Positions 32,658-42,059 of a stretch of 64,000 bases of DNA are shown in pieces. The position numbers were made by a program, and so were the translations under genes. How positions within the stretch are numbered: the first letter of the stretch is position 1; the number at the start of each line of letters is the position of its first letter. The notes beneath the pieces are model-generated. The model was not told where the DNA came from. It ran no database searches and worked only from the letters and a program-made list of their open reading frames with translations. The stretch comes from Chloroflexota bacterium (GTDB lineage: Bacteria; Chloroflexota; Anaerolineae; UBA1429): positions 1 through 64,000 of the forward strand of contig JAAYDC010000019.1 in the NCBI GenBank assembly GCA_012729455.1, given 5' to 3'.

Positions 32658-34121
32658 ATGTTTATTGAGCTCGAAAACATCCACAAGCACTTTGGCCGCG
32701 TGCATGCCAACGCCGGCATTTCACTGACGGTACCCGAGGGCCGCATCATGGGCCTGTTGGGAGAAAACGGGGCTGGTAAGACGACTCTGGCCAAGATCCT
32801 GTCGGGCTACCAGACCCACGATGCCGGCACGATCTACCTGGATGGCAAGCAGGCCTCCTTCCGGTCGCCCGCGGAGGCGATCCGCGCCGGCATCGGCATG
32901 CTCCATCAGGATCCGCTGGATGTTCCCGCCCTGAGCGTGCTGGAGAACTTTGAGTTGGGCGGCCTGCAGAGCGGTCTGCGCAAGTCGCGCGCCAGTGCTG
33001 CCAGGCTGCAGGAGCTGTGCAAGCGTTTTGGCTTTAGCCTGGATGCCGATGCGGCCGTCAGCAGCCTGACAATCGGTGAGCGCCAGCAGCTCGAGATCGT
33101 GAGGTTGCTCGATCAGGGCGTGCAGGTGCTGATCCTCGATGAGCCCACTACCGGTATTTCGTCGCCGCAAAAAGTGCTCCTCTTCCGCACGCTGCACCGC
33201 CTGGCCAGTGAGGGCATCAGCATCATCTTTGTCTCGCACAAACTCGATGAAGTCGAGCAGCTGTGTTCGAGTGTGACGGTTCTGCGGCGCGGACAGGTGG
33301 CAGGCAGCCTCGAATCGCCCTTTTCGCCGGCTGATCTGGTGCTGTTGATGTTTGGCAAGGCACTCGACATTACCGAACGCCCGGATGTGCCACTGGGCGA
33401 TAGCCTGGTCGAGTTGCGCGATGGCACCATCCGCACCTACCGATTGACAATGGATCACTTGACGCTGGAACTGCGCGCCGGCGAAGTGGTCGGCCTGGCA
33501 GGCCTGGAAGGCAGCGGACAGCAGCTGCTGATGCGCGCGTGCGCGGGCATTCAGCCCCTGGCAGGCGGAACGCTGGCCATCGCAGGGCAGGATATGACAC
33601 GCAAAAACTATCGCGAGTTTGCGCGCCTGGGCGTGCGCTTTGTGCCTGCCGCGCGCCTCGAAGAAGGGCTGATCTCGGGGATGTCGATCCGCGAACACTA
33701 TGCCCTGATTGACCCCAACCAGGGGAACGTGATCGCCTGGGGCAATGCCCAGACACAGGCCGCTGAGAAGATCAGCGAATATAACATCGTGGGCAGCCCC
33801 GATTCACTGGTGCAGGCCCTCTCGGGCGGCAACCAGCAGCGCCTGTTGCTGGCGATGCTGCCCGAAAAACTGGCACTGCTGATCCTCGAGCACCCCACGC
33901 GCGGCCTGGATATTGGATCGAGCCGCTGGATCTGGGAGCACCTCCTGGAACGCCGCCTTCAGGGCACAGCTATCCTGTTTACCTCGACCGATCTGGACGA
34001 GCTGGTCAAATACAGCGACCGCGTCATCGTCTTTTCGGGGGGGATGATGTCAGCCCCTACACCAGCCAGTCAGGTCACCAGCGAAAGCCTGGGCTATATG
34101 ATCGGGGGAAATCTGCGATGA
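32658..34121 (+). CDS. ABC transporter ATPase with two nucleotide-binding domains
   Basis: A 487-residue double ATPase of the nucleoside/sugar (RbsA/BmpB-like) type. The first domain has Walker A GENGAGKTT, signature LTIGERQQLE and Walker B VLILDEPTT. The second has a lysine-free GLEGSGQQ in place of Walker A, signature LSGGNQQRLL and ILEHPTRGLD as Walker B. A non-canonical second site is normal for the family. ATG 32658 is assigned; GTG 32646 is in frame but falls in the terminator tail. The stop overlaps the first permease gene (ATGA). Confidence 0.92.
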   Translation: MFIELENIHKHFGRVHANAGISLTVPEGRIMGLLGENGAGKTTLAKILSGYQTHDAGTIYLDGKQASFRSPAEAIRAGIGMLHQDPLDVPALSVLENFELGGLQSGLRKSRASAARLQELCKRFGFSLDADAAVSSLTIGERQQLEIVRLLDQGVQVLILDEPTTGISSPQKVLLFRTLHRLASEGISIIFVSHKLDEVEQLCSSVTVLRRGQVAGSLESPFSPADLVLLMFGKALDITERPDVPLGDSLVELRDGTIRTYRLTMDHLTLELRAGEVVGLAGLEGSGQQLLMRACAGIQPLAGGTLAIAGQDMTRKNYREFARLGVRFVPAARLEEGLISGMSIREHYALIDPNQGNVIAWGNAQTQAAEKISEYNIVGSPDSLVQALSGGNQQRLLLAMLPEKLALLILEHPTRGLDIGSSRWIWEHLLERRLQGTAILFTSTDLDELVKYSDRVIVFSGGMMSAPTPASQVTSESLGYMIGGNLR

Positions 34122-35164
34122 GGGCGCGCACCCGTCTGACCAACCTGCCGCTGGGAGCCGCGCCCGTTGTGCTCACCTTGGTGAGCAGCAGCCTGATCCT
34201 GCTGGCCGCAGGAGCCAACCCCTTTGAGGCGTTTGCCAACATCATCGGCGGGGCATTTGAGAGCTGGCGCAAATTCGCGGATGTACTGGTAGCCTTGGTG
34301 CCGCTGATGCTGTGCGCCGCGGGGATGCTGATCACCTTTGCAGCCGCCCTGTGGAATATCGGCATCGAAGGGCAGATCATCATGGGCGCGCTGTTTACCA
34401 CCGCGGCAGTCCGGTGGTTTCCGCTGCCCTCTGCGCTGATCCTGCCGATCACCATCCTGGCGGGCATGCTGGGCGGGGCGTTATGGGGACTGCTGGTGGG
34501 CCTGATGCGCACTCACGGGCATGTCAACGAGATCTTTGGCGGGTTGGGGCTAAACTATATCGCCATCGCCCTGACCAACTATTTCATCTTTGGGCCGTGG
34601 AAATCGGTTGACGGCGCCACCATGTCGGGCACCGATCCCTTCCCCGCCGCCGCCACCATGCCGCTCATCGCCGGCACGCGCGCCAGCTGGCCGCCGCTGA
34701 TCATCGCGCTGCTTGCCATCGCAGGCGTCTATCTGGTGCTTAACTATACCCGCTGGGGATTGCATCTAAAAGCCATTGGCTTGAACGCCCAAGCCGCCGG
34801 ACGCATGGGCATCCGCACCACCGCCAACATCCTGCTGGCCTTTGCAGCCTGCGGGGCACTCGCCGGGCTGGCAGGTTCGTTCCAGACCACGGCGGTGTAT
34901 TACCGGCTGATCCCGTCCATCTCGAGCGGTTACGGCTACCTCTCGCAGCTGGTCGTGCTGCTGTCGCTTCTGCGCGCCGAATGGGTGCCGTTGATCGTGC
35001 TCTTTTTCTCGATCATCTCAGTGGGCAGCCCGCGCCTGGAGCTGCGCATGCAGTTGGATTCCTCGCTGGGCGGTATCCTGCAGGGCAGCATTGTGCTCTT
35101 TTTCCTGCTGACGCGCGGGTTGCAGCAGCGGCTGAGCCAGCGTCGGGAGCGTAAACATGGCTAA
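34118..35164 (+). CDS. ABC transporter permease (BmpC/YufP-like)
   Basis: A 348-residue permease of the branched-chain/ribose-type (BPD_transp_2) family. It has about ten hydrophobic segments, the conserved AGMLITFAAALWNIGIEGQIIMGA loop and GLHLKAIGLNAQAAGRMGI before helix six, which is the ATPase-coupling region. It overlaps the ATPase by 4 bases and the second permease by 8. With that permease it should form a heterodimeric channel for the bound nucleoside or sugar. Confidence 0.92.
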   Translation: MRARTRLTNLPLGAAPVVLTLVSSSLILLAAGANPFEAFANIIGGAFESWRKFADVLVALVPLMLCAAGMLITFAAALWNIGIEGQIIMGALFTTAAVRWFPLPSALILPITILAGMLGGALWGLLVGLMRTHGHVNEIFGGLGLNYIAIALTNYFIFGPWKSVDGATMSGTDPFPAAATMPLIAGTRASWPPLIIALLAIAGVYLVLNYTRWGLHLKAIGLNAQAAGRMGIRTTANILLAFAACGALAGLAGSFQTTAVYYRLIPSISSGYGYLSQLVVLLSLLRAEWVPLIVLFFSIISVGSPRLELRMQLDSSLGGILQGSIVLFFLLTRGLQQRLSQRRERKHG

Positions 35165-36116
35165 CTCGCTCTTGGTCGAAACGATCGCCTCGGTGATCGC
35201 CTCCGCTGCGCCGTTGGTGTTTGCAGGCGTAGGAGAGACGATTACTGAAAAGGTGGGCATCACCAACCTCTCGCTGGATGGCAGCATCCTGCTTTCGGCC
35301 ATGGCGGGCTTTGCTGCCGCCATGCTAAGCGGTTCTTTGCTGGTCGGGGTTATCACAGCCATGCTGGTGGGGGCGCTGGTCGCTGGCATTGTGGCGACCG
35401 GCAGCATCGCGCTGCGTCAGGACCAGGTGGCAGTAGGCTTTGTGCTGACGGTGCTGTGCACGGCACTGAGCTCGTTCCTGGGCAAGCCCTATGTCCGGGT
35501 GCCCGGCCCGAGCATGCCGCATTTGCCGATCCCGTATCTGGCGGATATCCCCGTGATCGGGCCGATCTTTTTTAACCACGACTTGCTCGTCTACCTGAGC
35601 TATGTGGTGATCTTTGGCACAGTCTTTCTGTTCAACCGCACCCAGTTGGGCTTGCGCCTGCGCGCAGTTGGCGAACGGCCCGAAGCCGCTTTTGCGCGCG
35701 GCATCAACGTCAACCGCTATCGCTACCTCTTCACCTGCTTGGGGGGCGCCCTGGTGGGTCTGGGCGGCGCGACGTTTTCGCTTTCCGTCAAACTGGGCTG
35801 GAGCTACCAGCACACCGCCGGATTTGGCTGGATCGCCCTGGCGATCGTGATCTTTGGCGGCTGGAATCCGCTGCGTGTGGCGCTGGGGGCATACCTGTTT
35901 GGTGCGCTCAACTCGCTGGCCAGCATCCTGCAGCCGGCCTTTCCAACCGTGCCCACCCAGGTGTTTCAGACAGCACCCTTTGCCTTTATGATCCTCACGT
36001 TGCTGATCATGAACGGGGATGTGCTGGAGCGCCTTCCGCGCGGCAGCCGCTGGCTGCGCAAGTTGCTGCAGGGCCAGGCGCCCGCCGGACTGGGCAAGCG
36101 CTTCCAATCGGATTGA
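35157..36116 (+). CDS. ABC transporter permease (BmpD/YufQ-like)
   Basis: A 319-residue second permease. It starts with VFAGVGETITEKVGITNLSLDGSILLSAM, the conserved second-permease motif, and carries LGLRLRAVGERPEAAFARGINVNRYRYLF as coupling helix. It ends the transporter operon. Its last 150 bases face the 3-prime reading frame of the convergent AEC gene remnant. Confidence 0.92.
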   Translation: MANSLLVETIASVIASAAPLVFAGVGETITEKVGITNLSLDGSILLSAMAGFAAAMLSGSLLVGVITAMLVGALVAGIVATGSIALRQDQVAVGFVLTVLCTALSSFLGKPYVRVPGPSMPHLPIPYLADIPVIGPIFFNHDLLVYLSYVVIFGTVFLFNRTQLGLRLRAVGERPEAAFARGINVNRYRYLFTCLGGALVGLGGATFSLSVKLGWSYQHTAGFGWIALAIVIFGGWNPLRVALGAYLFGALNSLASILQPAFPTVPTQVFQTAPFAFMILTLLIMNGDVLERLPRGSRWLRKLLQGQAPAGLGKRFQSD

Positions 36117-37017
36117 CGCACCAGCCAGAGCACGACTGTCAATGTAAAGCCGCTCAGCAGCGTCGAAATAAAGATCACACTGGTGACATATTCGGCATCG
36201 CCATCGAACTCGATCGCCATCAGCGCCGAGGTGACGGCAGTGGCGTGGAAGCCTCCGCGATGCCGACACTGCGCGCCAGGCCTGTCAAGCCCATCAGAGG
36301 TGCCAGCGCAAAGGCGATCGCCGCCCCCACTACCAGCCTAAGGAACACACCAATAGCCACCTGCGGATAGCGCTTACCCAGGCGGGTTTGCGAAAGCTGG
36401 ATCCCCAGCAACAGCAGCATCACCGGGATTGAGCCCTGACCGATCAGGTCAATCGCACTGGCCACCGGCGTCAGCAGGCTGGTGTGCAGCACCCTCAGCA
36501 GGATCGCCAGGAGAAAGGCGTACATACCCGGCAGTTTGAGCATCTTGATAAAGGCCGAACGCGCCCCGTGCTTGGAGCGGGCTGCAAAAAGGCCGAAAAG
36601 GTGTTGCCGATCAAGTTCGAAGCCACAAAAAAGATGGTGCCGAGTTCCAGGCCGGGTTCGCCAAAGGCCAGCAGGATCATGGAAAGGCCAAAATTGCCGG
36701 CATTGACAAAGGCCACGATGAGGATCAGGGCATCGGCAGTGGCGGGCTCCCAGCGCAACAGGCGCCCCACCAGCCAGGAAACCGCGATCAGGATGGCGGT
36801 GAACACCACCGCATAGCTGATCATGCTGACAAAAGCGCTGGCCCCGAGCTGCGAGCGCGAGATCGATGAAAAGATCAGGCAGGGGTCAGGATATAGAGCG
36901 CCATACGCGAGATGCTGTGCTTGTCGACGTGCAGCCACTTGCCCAGCATCACCCCCGCGCCGACCACCAAAAATGCCGGCAGAATGTTGTTGATAAAGAT
37001 CGAGAGGAATGCATCCA
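35966..37017 (-). pseudogene. AEC (auxin efflux carrier) family transporter, three frameshifts
   Basis: A minus-strand gene broken into four reading frames that line up as one AEC permease. The segments are MDAFLSIFINNILPAFLVVGAG to ALYILTP (from 37017), then CLIFSSISRSQLGASAFV to GNTFSAF, then AARSKHGARSAFIKMLKLPGMYAFLLAILL to EASTP, then TAVTSALMAIEFDGDAEYV to the end. Each break is repaired by adding one base: to the G4 run at 36882-36885, the A5 run at 36586-36590 and the GG at 36242-36243 (plus-strand letters). Repaired length is about 300-350 residues, normal for the family. The final frame continues antisense into the ABC permease as far as 35966. Either true decay or homopolymer sequencing error. 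Confidence 0.85.
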
Positions 37018-37029
37018 TCCGCGCAGCCC

Positions 37030-37755
37030 CTAACGTAGCACCAGATTGAGCGCCATCACAATCAAAAAGCCGATGATAATATAACGAAAGACGGCCGAAC
37101 TGATGTGCCGAAAGATGCGCGTGCCAATATAACACATCAGCATGGCCGGCACCATCAGCAAGAGCCCCAGACGCACGTCCTCCCAGACCAGCAGGCGGTT
37201 AAGCGCCATCTGCAGCAACCGCCACAGGGTGGTAAAGGTGAAATAGACCGATAACAGCCCCTTGATGCGATGCTTATCCCAGCCGCGCAGCAGGCAGTAG
37301 AGCACCACCGGCGGGCCGCCGGTTGCCACGGCACCGCCTACAAATCCGCCCACCACCCCGGCGATGTAGGCACCCGGCCAGGCACGCTTGAGCAACGCCT
37401 TTTTGGGGCTCCACAACGACACCAGGGCGCCCATGATCGTCATGGCCGCCAGGATGAACTCGAGGTAACGCGTATCGCTGCGCGCCAGCGCCCAGGTGCC
37501 CAGCGCCGAAGCCGGCAACGAGAGCGTCAGCACCGGCCAGATCTCGCGCCAGGGGATGCTGGAGCGCACGCTCAAGGCGTTTTGCACCATGAGCGGTAAG
37601 GACGAGATCGTCACCAGCGCAACCGCTTGGTACATCGGCATGAGGGTGGCGTACAAAGGGGTCGCCACCAACCCATAGCCAAAGCCGGTGATGCCCACTA
37701 CCAGGCCAGCAACCGTGGTAATCAGGATAACCCAGAGATTTTCAAGGCTCAGCAT
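37030..37755 (-). CDS. TauE/SafE family anion permease
   Basis: A 241-residue membrane protein with the two-repeat layout of TauE/SafE sulfite and sulfoacetate exporters. The first repeat is AGLVVGITGFGYGLVATPLY and the second, after about residue 125, is AGVVGGFVGGAVATGGPPVVLYCLL with the conserved GGPP. About eight helices. ATG 37755 is chosen; the frame extends to 37821 but would overlap the tyrS promoter. It lies just upstream of the AEC gene on the same strand (12 bases apart), so the two were probably cotranscribed. Confidence 0.82.
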   Translation of the reverse strand: MLSLENLWVILITTVAGLVVGITGFGYGLVATPLYATLMPMYQAVALVTISSLPLMVQNALSVRSSIPWREIWPVLTLSLPASALGTWALARSDTRYLEFILAAMTIMGALVSLWSPKKALLKRAWPGAYIAGVVGGFVGGAVATGGPPVVLYCLLRGWDKHRIKGLLSVYFTFTTLWRLLQMALNRLLVWEDVRLGLLLMVPAMLMCYIGTRIFRHISSAVFRYIIIGFLIVMALNLVLR

Positions 37756-37784
37756 TTGACCGTTCTCGACTCGGATCGTAAAAT
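37756..37784 (+). promoter_or_regulatory. Putative promoter of tyrS
   Basis: TTGACC (37756-37761), a 17-base spacer and TAAAAT (37779-37784). A leader of about 45 bases leads to AAGGAG and ATG 37835. The leader is too short for a T-box. Confidence 0.6.
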
Positions 37785-37834
37785 CGTGTTTTAATCTAGG
37801 CGCGGCGGCATTGTACGTCAAGCAAAGGAGAACG

Positions 37835-39061
37835 ATGAGCGGCGTGTTCGAGACCCTTCAGGAACGCGGTTTTGTCGAGCAGGTATCCGACGAGGCGGGG
37901 CTGCGCCAGGCCCTGCAGCAACCGATCGCGTTCTATAATGGCTACGACCCGACCGCTGCCAGTTTTCACGTGGGAAACCTACTGACAATCATGGCGCTGG
38001 CGCACATGCAGCGCGGCGGACACCGTCCGATTGCACTAGTGGGCAGTGGTACCTGCCTAATAGGCGACCCGACCGGCCGCAGCGAGATGCGCAAGATGAT
38101 GACCCTCGAGCACATCAACGCCAACGGCGAAAAGTTAAAGCTGCAGCTGCAGCGCTTTCTGGATTTCAGCGATGGCCAGGCGATCATGGTCAACAATGCC
38201 GACTGGCTGCTCGAGCTGCGCTATTTAGAGTTTCTGCGCGATATCGGGCGCCATTTTTCGGTCAACCGCATGCTGGCATCCGAGACCTATCGCGTGCGTT
38301 ACGCAAAGAACTCGCTCTCGTTTTTAGAGTTCAACTACCAGCTGCTGCAGGCCTATGACTTTTTATATCTCTACCGTAAATACGGCTGCAAGCTGCAGAC
38401 TGGCGGAAACGACCAGTGGGGCAACATCCTGGCGGGGGTTGACCTGGTACGGCGCGTGGATGGGGCCGAGGTGTATGCTATGACCTACCCGCTGTTAACA
38501 ACTGCCTCAGGCGCCAAGATGGGCAAGTCGGCCCAGGGCGCAGTGTGGCTGGATGCCGAGATGTTTTCGCCTTATGACTTTTACCAGTTCTGGATCAACG
38601 TAGCGGATGCTGACGTCGAGCGCTTGTTCAAGATCTATACCTTTATGCCGCTCGACGAGATCCGCCAGCTGGCCAGTTTACAGGGCGCCGAGATCCGCCA
38701 GGCCAAACAGGTGCTGGCGTTCGCCGTCACCGAGCTGGTGCATGGCAAAGCCGAGGCCGAAAAGGCGCGTGCCGCCTCGCAGGCGCTGTTTGCCAACGGC
38801 ATAGAGGCCAACGCGGTGCCCTCCAGCGACGTCGCCATGGACGAGCTGGCGGCGGGAATTCCGCTGCCCAAGCTCTACCAGCTGGCGGGCCTGGCCAAAT
38901 CAGCCAGCGAGGCCAGACGGCTGATCGAGCAAGGCGGTGCTTATCTCAACGACGAACAGGTCAGCGATGTCGGCCTGATCGTTACCCAGGCGTACCTCAA
39001 GGAAGGTGCCTTGCTTTTGCGCGCCGGTAAAAAGCGTTATCACCGCCTGGTGGCTGGCTGA
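37835..39061 (+). CDS. tyrS: Tyrosine--tRNA ligase
   Basis: A 408-residue class Ic synthetase that charges tRNA-Tyr. The HIGH-equivalent is FHVGNL (about residues 43-48), the KMSKS-equivalent is AKMGKS (about 225-230), and the tyrosine pocket includes NYQLLQAYDF and TGGNDQWGNI. The C-terminal S4 RNA-binding domain is at about 340-405 (SASEARRLIEQGGAYLNDEQVSD). ATG 37835 has AAGGAG at the right distance. Confidence 0.96.
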   Translation: MSGVFETLQERGFVEQVSDEAGLRQALQQPIAFYNGYDPTAASFHVGNLLTIMALAHMQRGGHRPIALVGSGTCLIGDPTGRSEMRKMMTLEHINANGEKLKLQLQRFLDFSDGQAIMVNNADWLLELRYLEFLRDIGRHFSVNRMLASETYRVRYAKNSLSFLEFNYQLLQAYDFLYLYRKYGCKLQTGGNDQWGNILAGVDLVRRVDGAEVYAMTYPLLTTASGAKMGKSAQGAVWLDAEMFSPYDFYQFWINVADADVERLFKIYTFMPLDEIRQLASLQGAEIRQAKQVLAFAVTELVHGKAEAEKARAASQALFANGIEANAVPSSDVAMDELAAGIPLPKLYQLAGLAKSASEARRLIEQGGAYLNDEQVSDVGLIVTQAYLKEGALLLRAGKKRYHRLVAG

Positions 39062-39111
39062 GCCCGCTGACCTAAGCATATATACCGGTTATATAGTGCT
39101 GGAAGCGCGCA

Positions 39112-39141
39112 TTGACGAGCTTCCGGTGATACCACTATAAT
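39112..39141 (+). promoter_or_regulatory. Promoter of the small membrane protein gene
   Basis: TTGACG (39112-39117), an 18-base spacer and perfect TATAAT (39136-39141). An imperfect inverted repeat lies upstream at about 39078-39095 (ATATACCGGTTATAT). Confidence 0.75.
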
Positions 39142-39175
39142 GCATCCACTTGGCTTGCATGGAGGCATGCTGCAC

Positions 39176-39886
39176 ATGGACCCTTCTTTGCAGAATCCGG
39201 GACCCCCCGACGGGCTGCCGCCAGTGGTTGAGCTGCAGCCGCTGCCAGATCCGGCCGGTCAGCCGATTACCACGCCCGAGCCATCCCCCGAAGCCAGGCC
39301 CGCGCCTGGAATGGACGTGCCCGATAATATCAAGCGCCTGGTATCGCTTTCGTTTACCCTGCTGGCTGCGCTTTTGTATGGGGCCATTCTTGGCGGAGCA
39401 GTAGTGATGACGCTCCTCGACAGCTCAGCCGAGTTTACCGGCGGGGCCACCAGAGCAGTGCAGATCCTCTCTGGCCTGGTAGGCACCGTCGTCACAGCCG
39501 GCTTTGCCCGCGCACGCCAGCCCAATGCGGTGACGGTGCGCCCCCGAAACCACGAGCATGCCCTCTTGAGCAAGTGGAAGATCCAAACCAAGATGCTGGG
39601 TCTGGCGGATGTACTGGGCCTCAACCTGCACGGCCTGACGCTGGACAGCGACGTCACCACCCTCGAGGATGAGCCAGTGCGAGCGGTCAAGATCAACACC
39701 GCCACCTGGGTCGGGATCGCCTACTTTGCGATCTATTTTGTGGTGGGGGCGGGCGCGTTTGCCCTGACAATGCTGCGCATGAATGTGCCCGAGATCATCT
39801 CGAACTCTGCATGGGTATGGCTGGGGACGATCATCTCGACCAGTTATACCTTTTTCGCCCTCAACGAAGATCCGAGTGCTGGCTAG
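39176..39886 (+). CDS. Hypothetical membrane protein with proline-rich N terminus
   Basis: A 236-residue protein of unknown family. Residues 1-50 are proline-rich and likely disordered. Hydrophobic helices lie at about 57-80, 90-115 (short) and 178-205, with a last one at about 212-230. No catalytic motif was seen. ATG 39176 is chosen because the promoter predicts transcription from about 39148, excluding the frame start at 39140, and because GGAGG sits at 39161-39165. Its stop is one base from the convergent P-type ATPase stop. Confidence 0.65.
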   Translation: MDPSLQNPGPPDGLPPVVELQPLPDPAGQPITTPEPSPEARPAPGMDVPDNIKRLVSLSFTLLAALLYGAILGGAVVMTLLDSSAEFTGGATRAVQILSGLVGTVVTAGFARARQPNAVTVRPRNHEHALLSKWKIQTKMLGLADVLGLNLHGLTLDSDVTTLEDEPVRAVKINTATWVGIAYFAIYFVVGAGAFALTMLRMNVPEIISNSAWVWLGTIISTSYTFFALNEDPSAG

Positions 39887-39887
39887 A

Positions 39888-42044
39888 TCACGCCAGGTCA
39901 CGATAGCGCAGCGCGCGCAGACCGTTGGCCGTCACTAAAAGTGACGAGCCAGTATCGGCTACTACCGCCATCCACAGGGTGGTCAGACCGAAAAAGGCCA
40001 GCACCAGAAAAACCAGCTTGATCGCCAGCGCCAGCACAATGTTGCTGCGCACCAGGCGCATTACCTCGCGTGCCAGGCCGATCGCCCACGGCAGGCGCCG
40101 CAGGTCGTCGCCCAGGAGGGTAACGCCGGCCGTCTCGACGGCCACATCGGTGCCCGAGCGTCCCATCGCCACGCCCACATACGCCTCGGCCAAGGCAGGG
40201 GCATCGTTGATGCCATCGCCAACCATCGCCACTTGGCCATAACGCTCGACAAGTCCGCGCACTGCCTCGACTTTCATTTCGGGCAGCAGCTCAGCGCGCA
40301 CTTGGTCGACGCCGGCCTGTTTGCTGAGGCGCTCTGCCACGGCGAAATGATCTCCCGTGAGCATGGCGGTATGCTGGATGCCCAGCGCCCGCAGATCACG
40401 GATCGCCTCAGCCGCGGAAGGCCGCAGTTCGTCCGCCACTGTCAGAAAACAACTGTCGGCGCAGCAGGTATCGCGCACTACCAGGACTGTGTTGCCCGCC
40501 TCCTGAGCACGCCGGGCGCGCTCGATCAGATCGTCGAGTTCCTCCTGGCGGCTGACGGAACCGACCGCCACCTGGTGCCCGCCGACTCGCCCGGCAATGC
40601 CGCGGCCGACCAGGACCTGCACATCTTCGGCTATCGGGTAATGTTCCGAGACGCCGCGCAGGGCAGCAGCCTCCGTTACAGCCTGCCCGAGGACGTGCTC
40701 ACTGCGCCGCTCCACCGAGGCGGCCTTGGCCAGCAGATCGAGGCAGGTGGCACAGTTTTCTTCGTCGTGCGGTCCAGCACATTCCTGCGCTACGATGCGC
40801 GGCTTGCCCAGCGTCAGGGTGCCCGTTTTATCAAAGGCCACCACCTTGAGCTGCGCGAGGCGTTCGAGGTAACTGCCGCCCTTGATGATCACGCCTGACT
40901 TGGTGGCTCGGGCCAGGCCGCTCACCATTGTGACGGGGGTCGAGATCACCAGCGCGCACGGGCAAGCCACCACCAGCGGTACCAGCGCGCGATACAGCCA
41001 CACGTGCCAGTCGCCATACCCCAAGAGGGGCGGGATAATCGCGATCGCCAGCGCCACACCCACCACGATGGGGGTGTAGACGGCGGCAAAGCGGTCGACA
41101 AAGCGCTCGGAGCGCGACTGGCGCGCCTGAGCCTGCTCGACCAGCTTGACGATGCGCGAGAGGATGTTGTCTTGCGCTAGGCAGGTCACGCGCAGTGTCA
41201 GGGCGCCCTGACCGTTGATCGTGCCGGCGAAGACCTCGTCGCCGCGTCCCTTTTCTACGGGCAGCGACTCGCCGGTGATGGCAGCCTCCTCGAGGGCTGA
41301 CTCGCCCTCCACGATCACGCCATCCACCGCCAGCCGCTCGCCCGGGCGCACCAGCACCAGGTCGCCGATCTGCAGGTCGCTGGCCTTGACGCGCCGTTGG
41401 CCATCACCCTCCAGGAGCAGAGCTTCTGTGGGGGCAGTATTGATCAGACTGGAGATCTCCTGGCGAGCGCGGTCGGCTGCCAGATGCTCAAGCAGCTCAC
41501 CGATCGTCAACAGCAGAGCGGTGGCAGCAGCCTCGGCATAGTCGCCCAGCGCGGTTGCGCCGATCACGGCGATCAGCATTAGCACGTCCATGTCGATTTT
41601 ACGCGTGCGCACCAGCGCCTTGAGCGTGCGCCAGGTCAGGGGGATGCCTCCTACAGCGATGGCCGCCAACGCCAGATAGTCGGCGAGCGTTGACTGCACC
41701 CACACCAGGTTCAGTAGCAGGGCAGCAGCGAGCAACACCCCCATCACGGCGATGGTTATCAGCGGCCGATTTCGGCTGAGCCAGTCTTGCGTATGGACTC
41801 TGGCTTCTTCGGCAGACGTGCCGCGCTCGTACTCAAGCTGGTACCCGAGCGCCTCCACGGTAGCGGCAATCTGTTCGCGCAGGGCGGGTGTCAGGTCGGC
41901 ATCCAGGTACAGGCGCCCGGTGGGGTATGTGAGCGAGGCACCCTTTACCCCCGGCAAGGTCGCCAGAGCGGTTTCGAGCTTTTTCGCGCAGTTGGCGCAA
42001 TCCATACCCAGGATCTGCAGGGCATTTTGAGTAGTGGTTGTCAT
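39888..42044 (-). CDS. Heavy-metal P1B-type ATPase (Zn/Cd/Pb exporter type)
   Basis: A 718-residue metal pump. It has an N-terminal HMA domain with GMDCANC (Cys16, Cys19), eight membrane helices, the actuator TGES (257-260), intramembrane CPC (361-363) and phosphorylation Asp405 in DKTGT. A cysteine-rich insert follows (CAGPHDEENCATC, about 422-434), then the nucleotide-domain locus SEHVLG (448-453, where most P1B ATPases have SEHPLA) and hinge GDGINDAP. CPC with an ArsR/SmtB regulator next door fits the ZntA/CadA class. It is preceded by a putative operator at 42046-42059. Confidence 0.92.
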   Translation of the reverse strand: MTTTTQNALQILGMDCANCAKKLETALATLPGVKGASLTYPTGRLYLDADLTPALREQIAATVEALGYQLEYERGTSAEEARVHTQDWLSRNRPLITIAVMGVLLAAALLLNLVWVQSTLADYLALAAIAVGGIPLTWRTLKALVRTRKIDMDVLMLIAVIGATALGDYAEAAATALLLTIGELLEHLAADRARQEISSLINTAPTEALLLEGDGQRRVKASDLQIGDLVLVRPGERLAVDGVIVEGESALEEAAITGESLPVEKGRGDEVFAGTINGQGALTLRVTCLAQDNILSRIVKLVEQAQARQSRSERFVDRFAAVYTPIVVGVALAIAIIPPLLGYGDWHVWLYRALVPLVVACPCALVISTPVTMVSGLARATKSGVIIKGGSYLERLAQLKVVAFDKTGTLTLGKPRIVAQECAGPHDEENCATCLDLLAKAASVERRSEHVLGQAVTEAAALRGVSEHYPIAEDVQVLVGRGIAGRVGGHQVAVGSVSRQEELDDLIERARRAQEAGNTVLVVRDTCCADSCFLTVADELRPSAAEAIRDLRALGIQHTAMLTGDHFAVAERLSKQAGVDQVRAELLPEMKVEAVRGLVERYGQVAMVGDGINDAPALAEAYVGVAMGRSGTDVAVETAGVTLLGDDLRRLPWAIGLAREVMRLVRSNIVLALAIKLVFLVLAFFGLTTLWMAVVADTGSSLLVTANGLRALRYRDLA

Positions 42045-42045
42045 T

Positions 42046-42059
42046 TGAGTATTGACTCA
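42046..42059. promoter_or_regulatory. Inverted repeat before the metal ATPase gene (putative ArsR/SmtB operator)
   Basis: A perfect TGAGT-ATTG-ACTCA repeat directly in front of the ATPase ATG and overlapping the end of the arsR-type gene. It shares the TTGA-N8-TCA pattern with the site at 42386-42401. Confidence 0.5.

Noticed and set aside
32721-33698. 325-codon minus-strand frame opposite the ABC ATPase
   Set aside because: It is the antisense of a strongly conserved ATPase and contains no motif of its own.
37785-37834. T-box leader for tyrS
   Set aside because: The leader is only about 45 bases after the predicted promoter, too short for a T-box.
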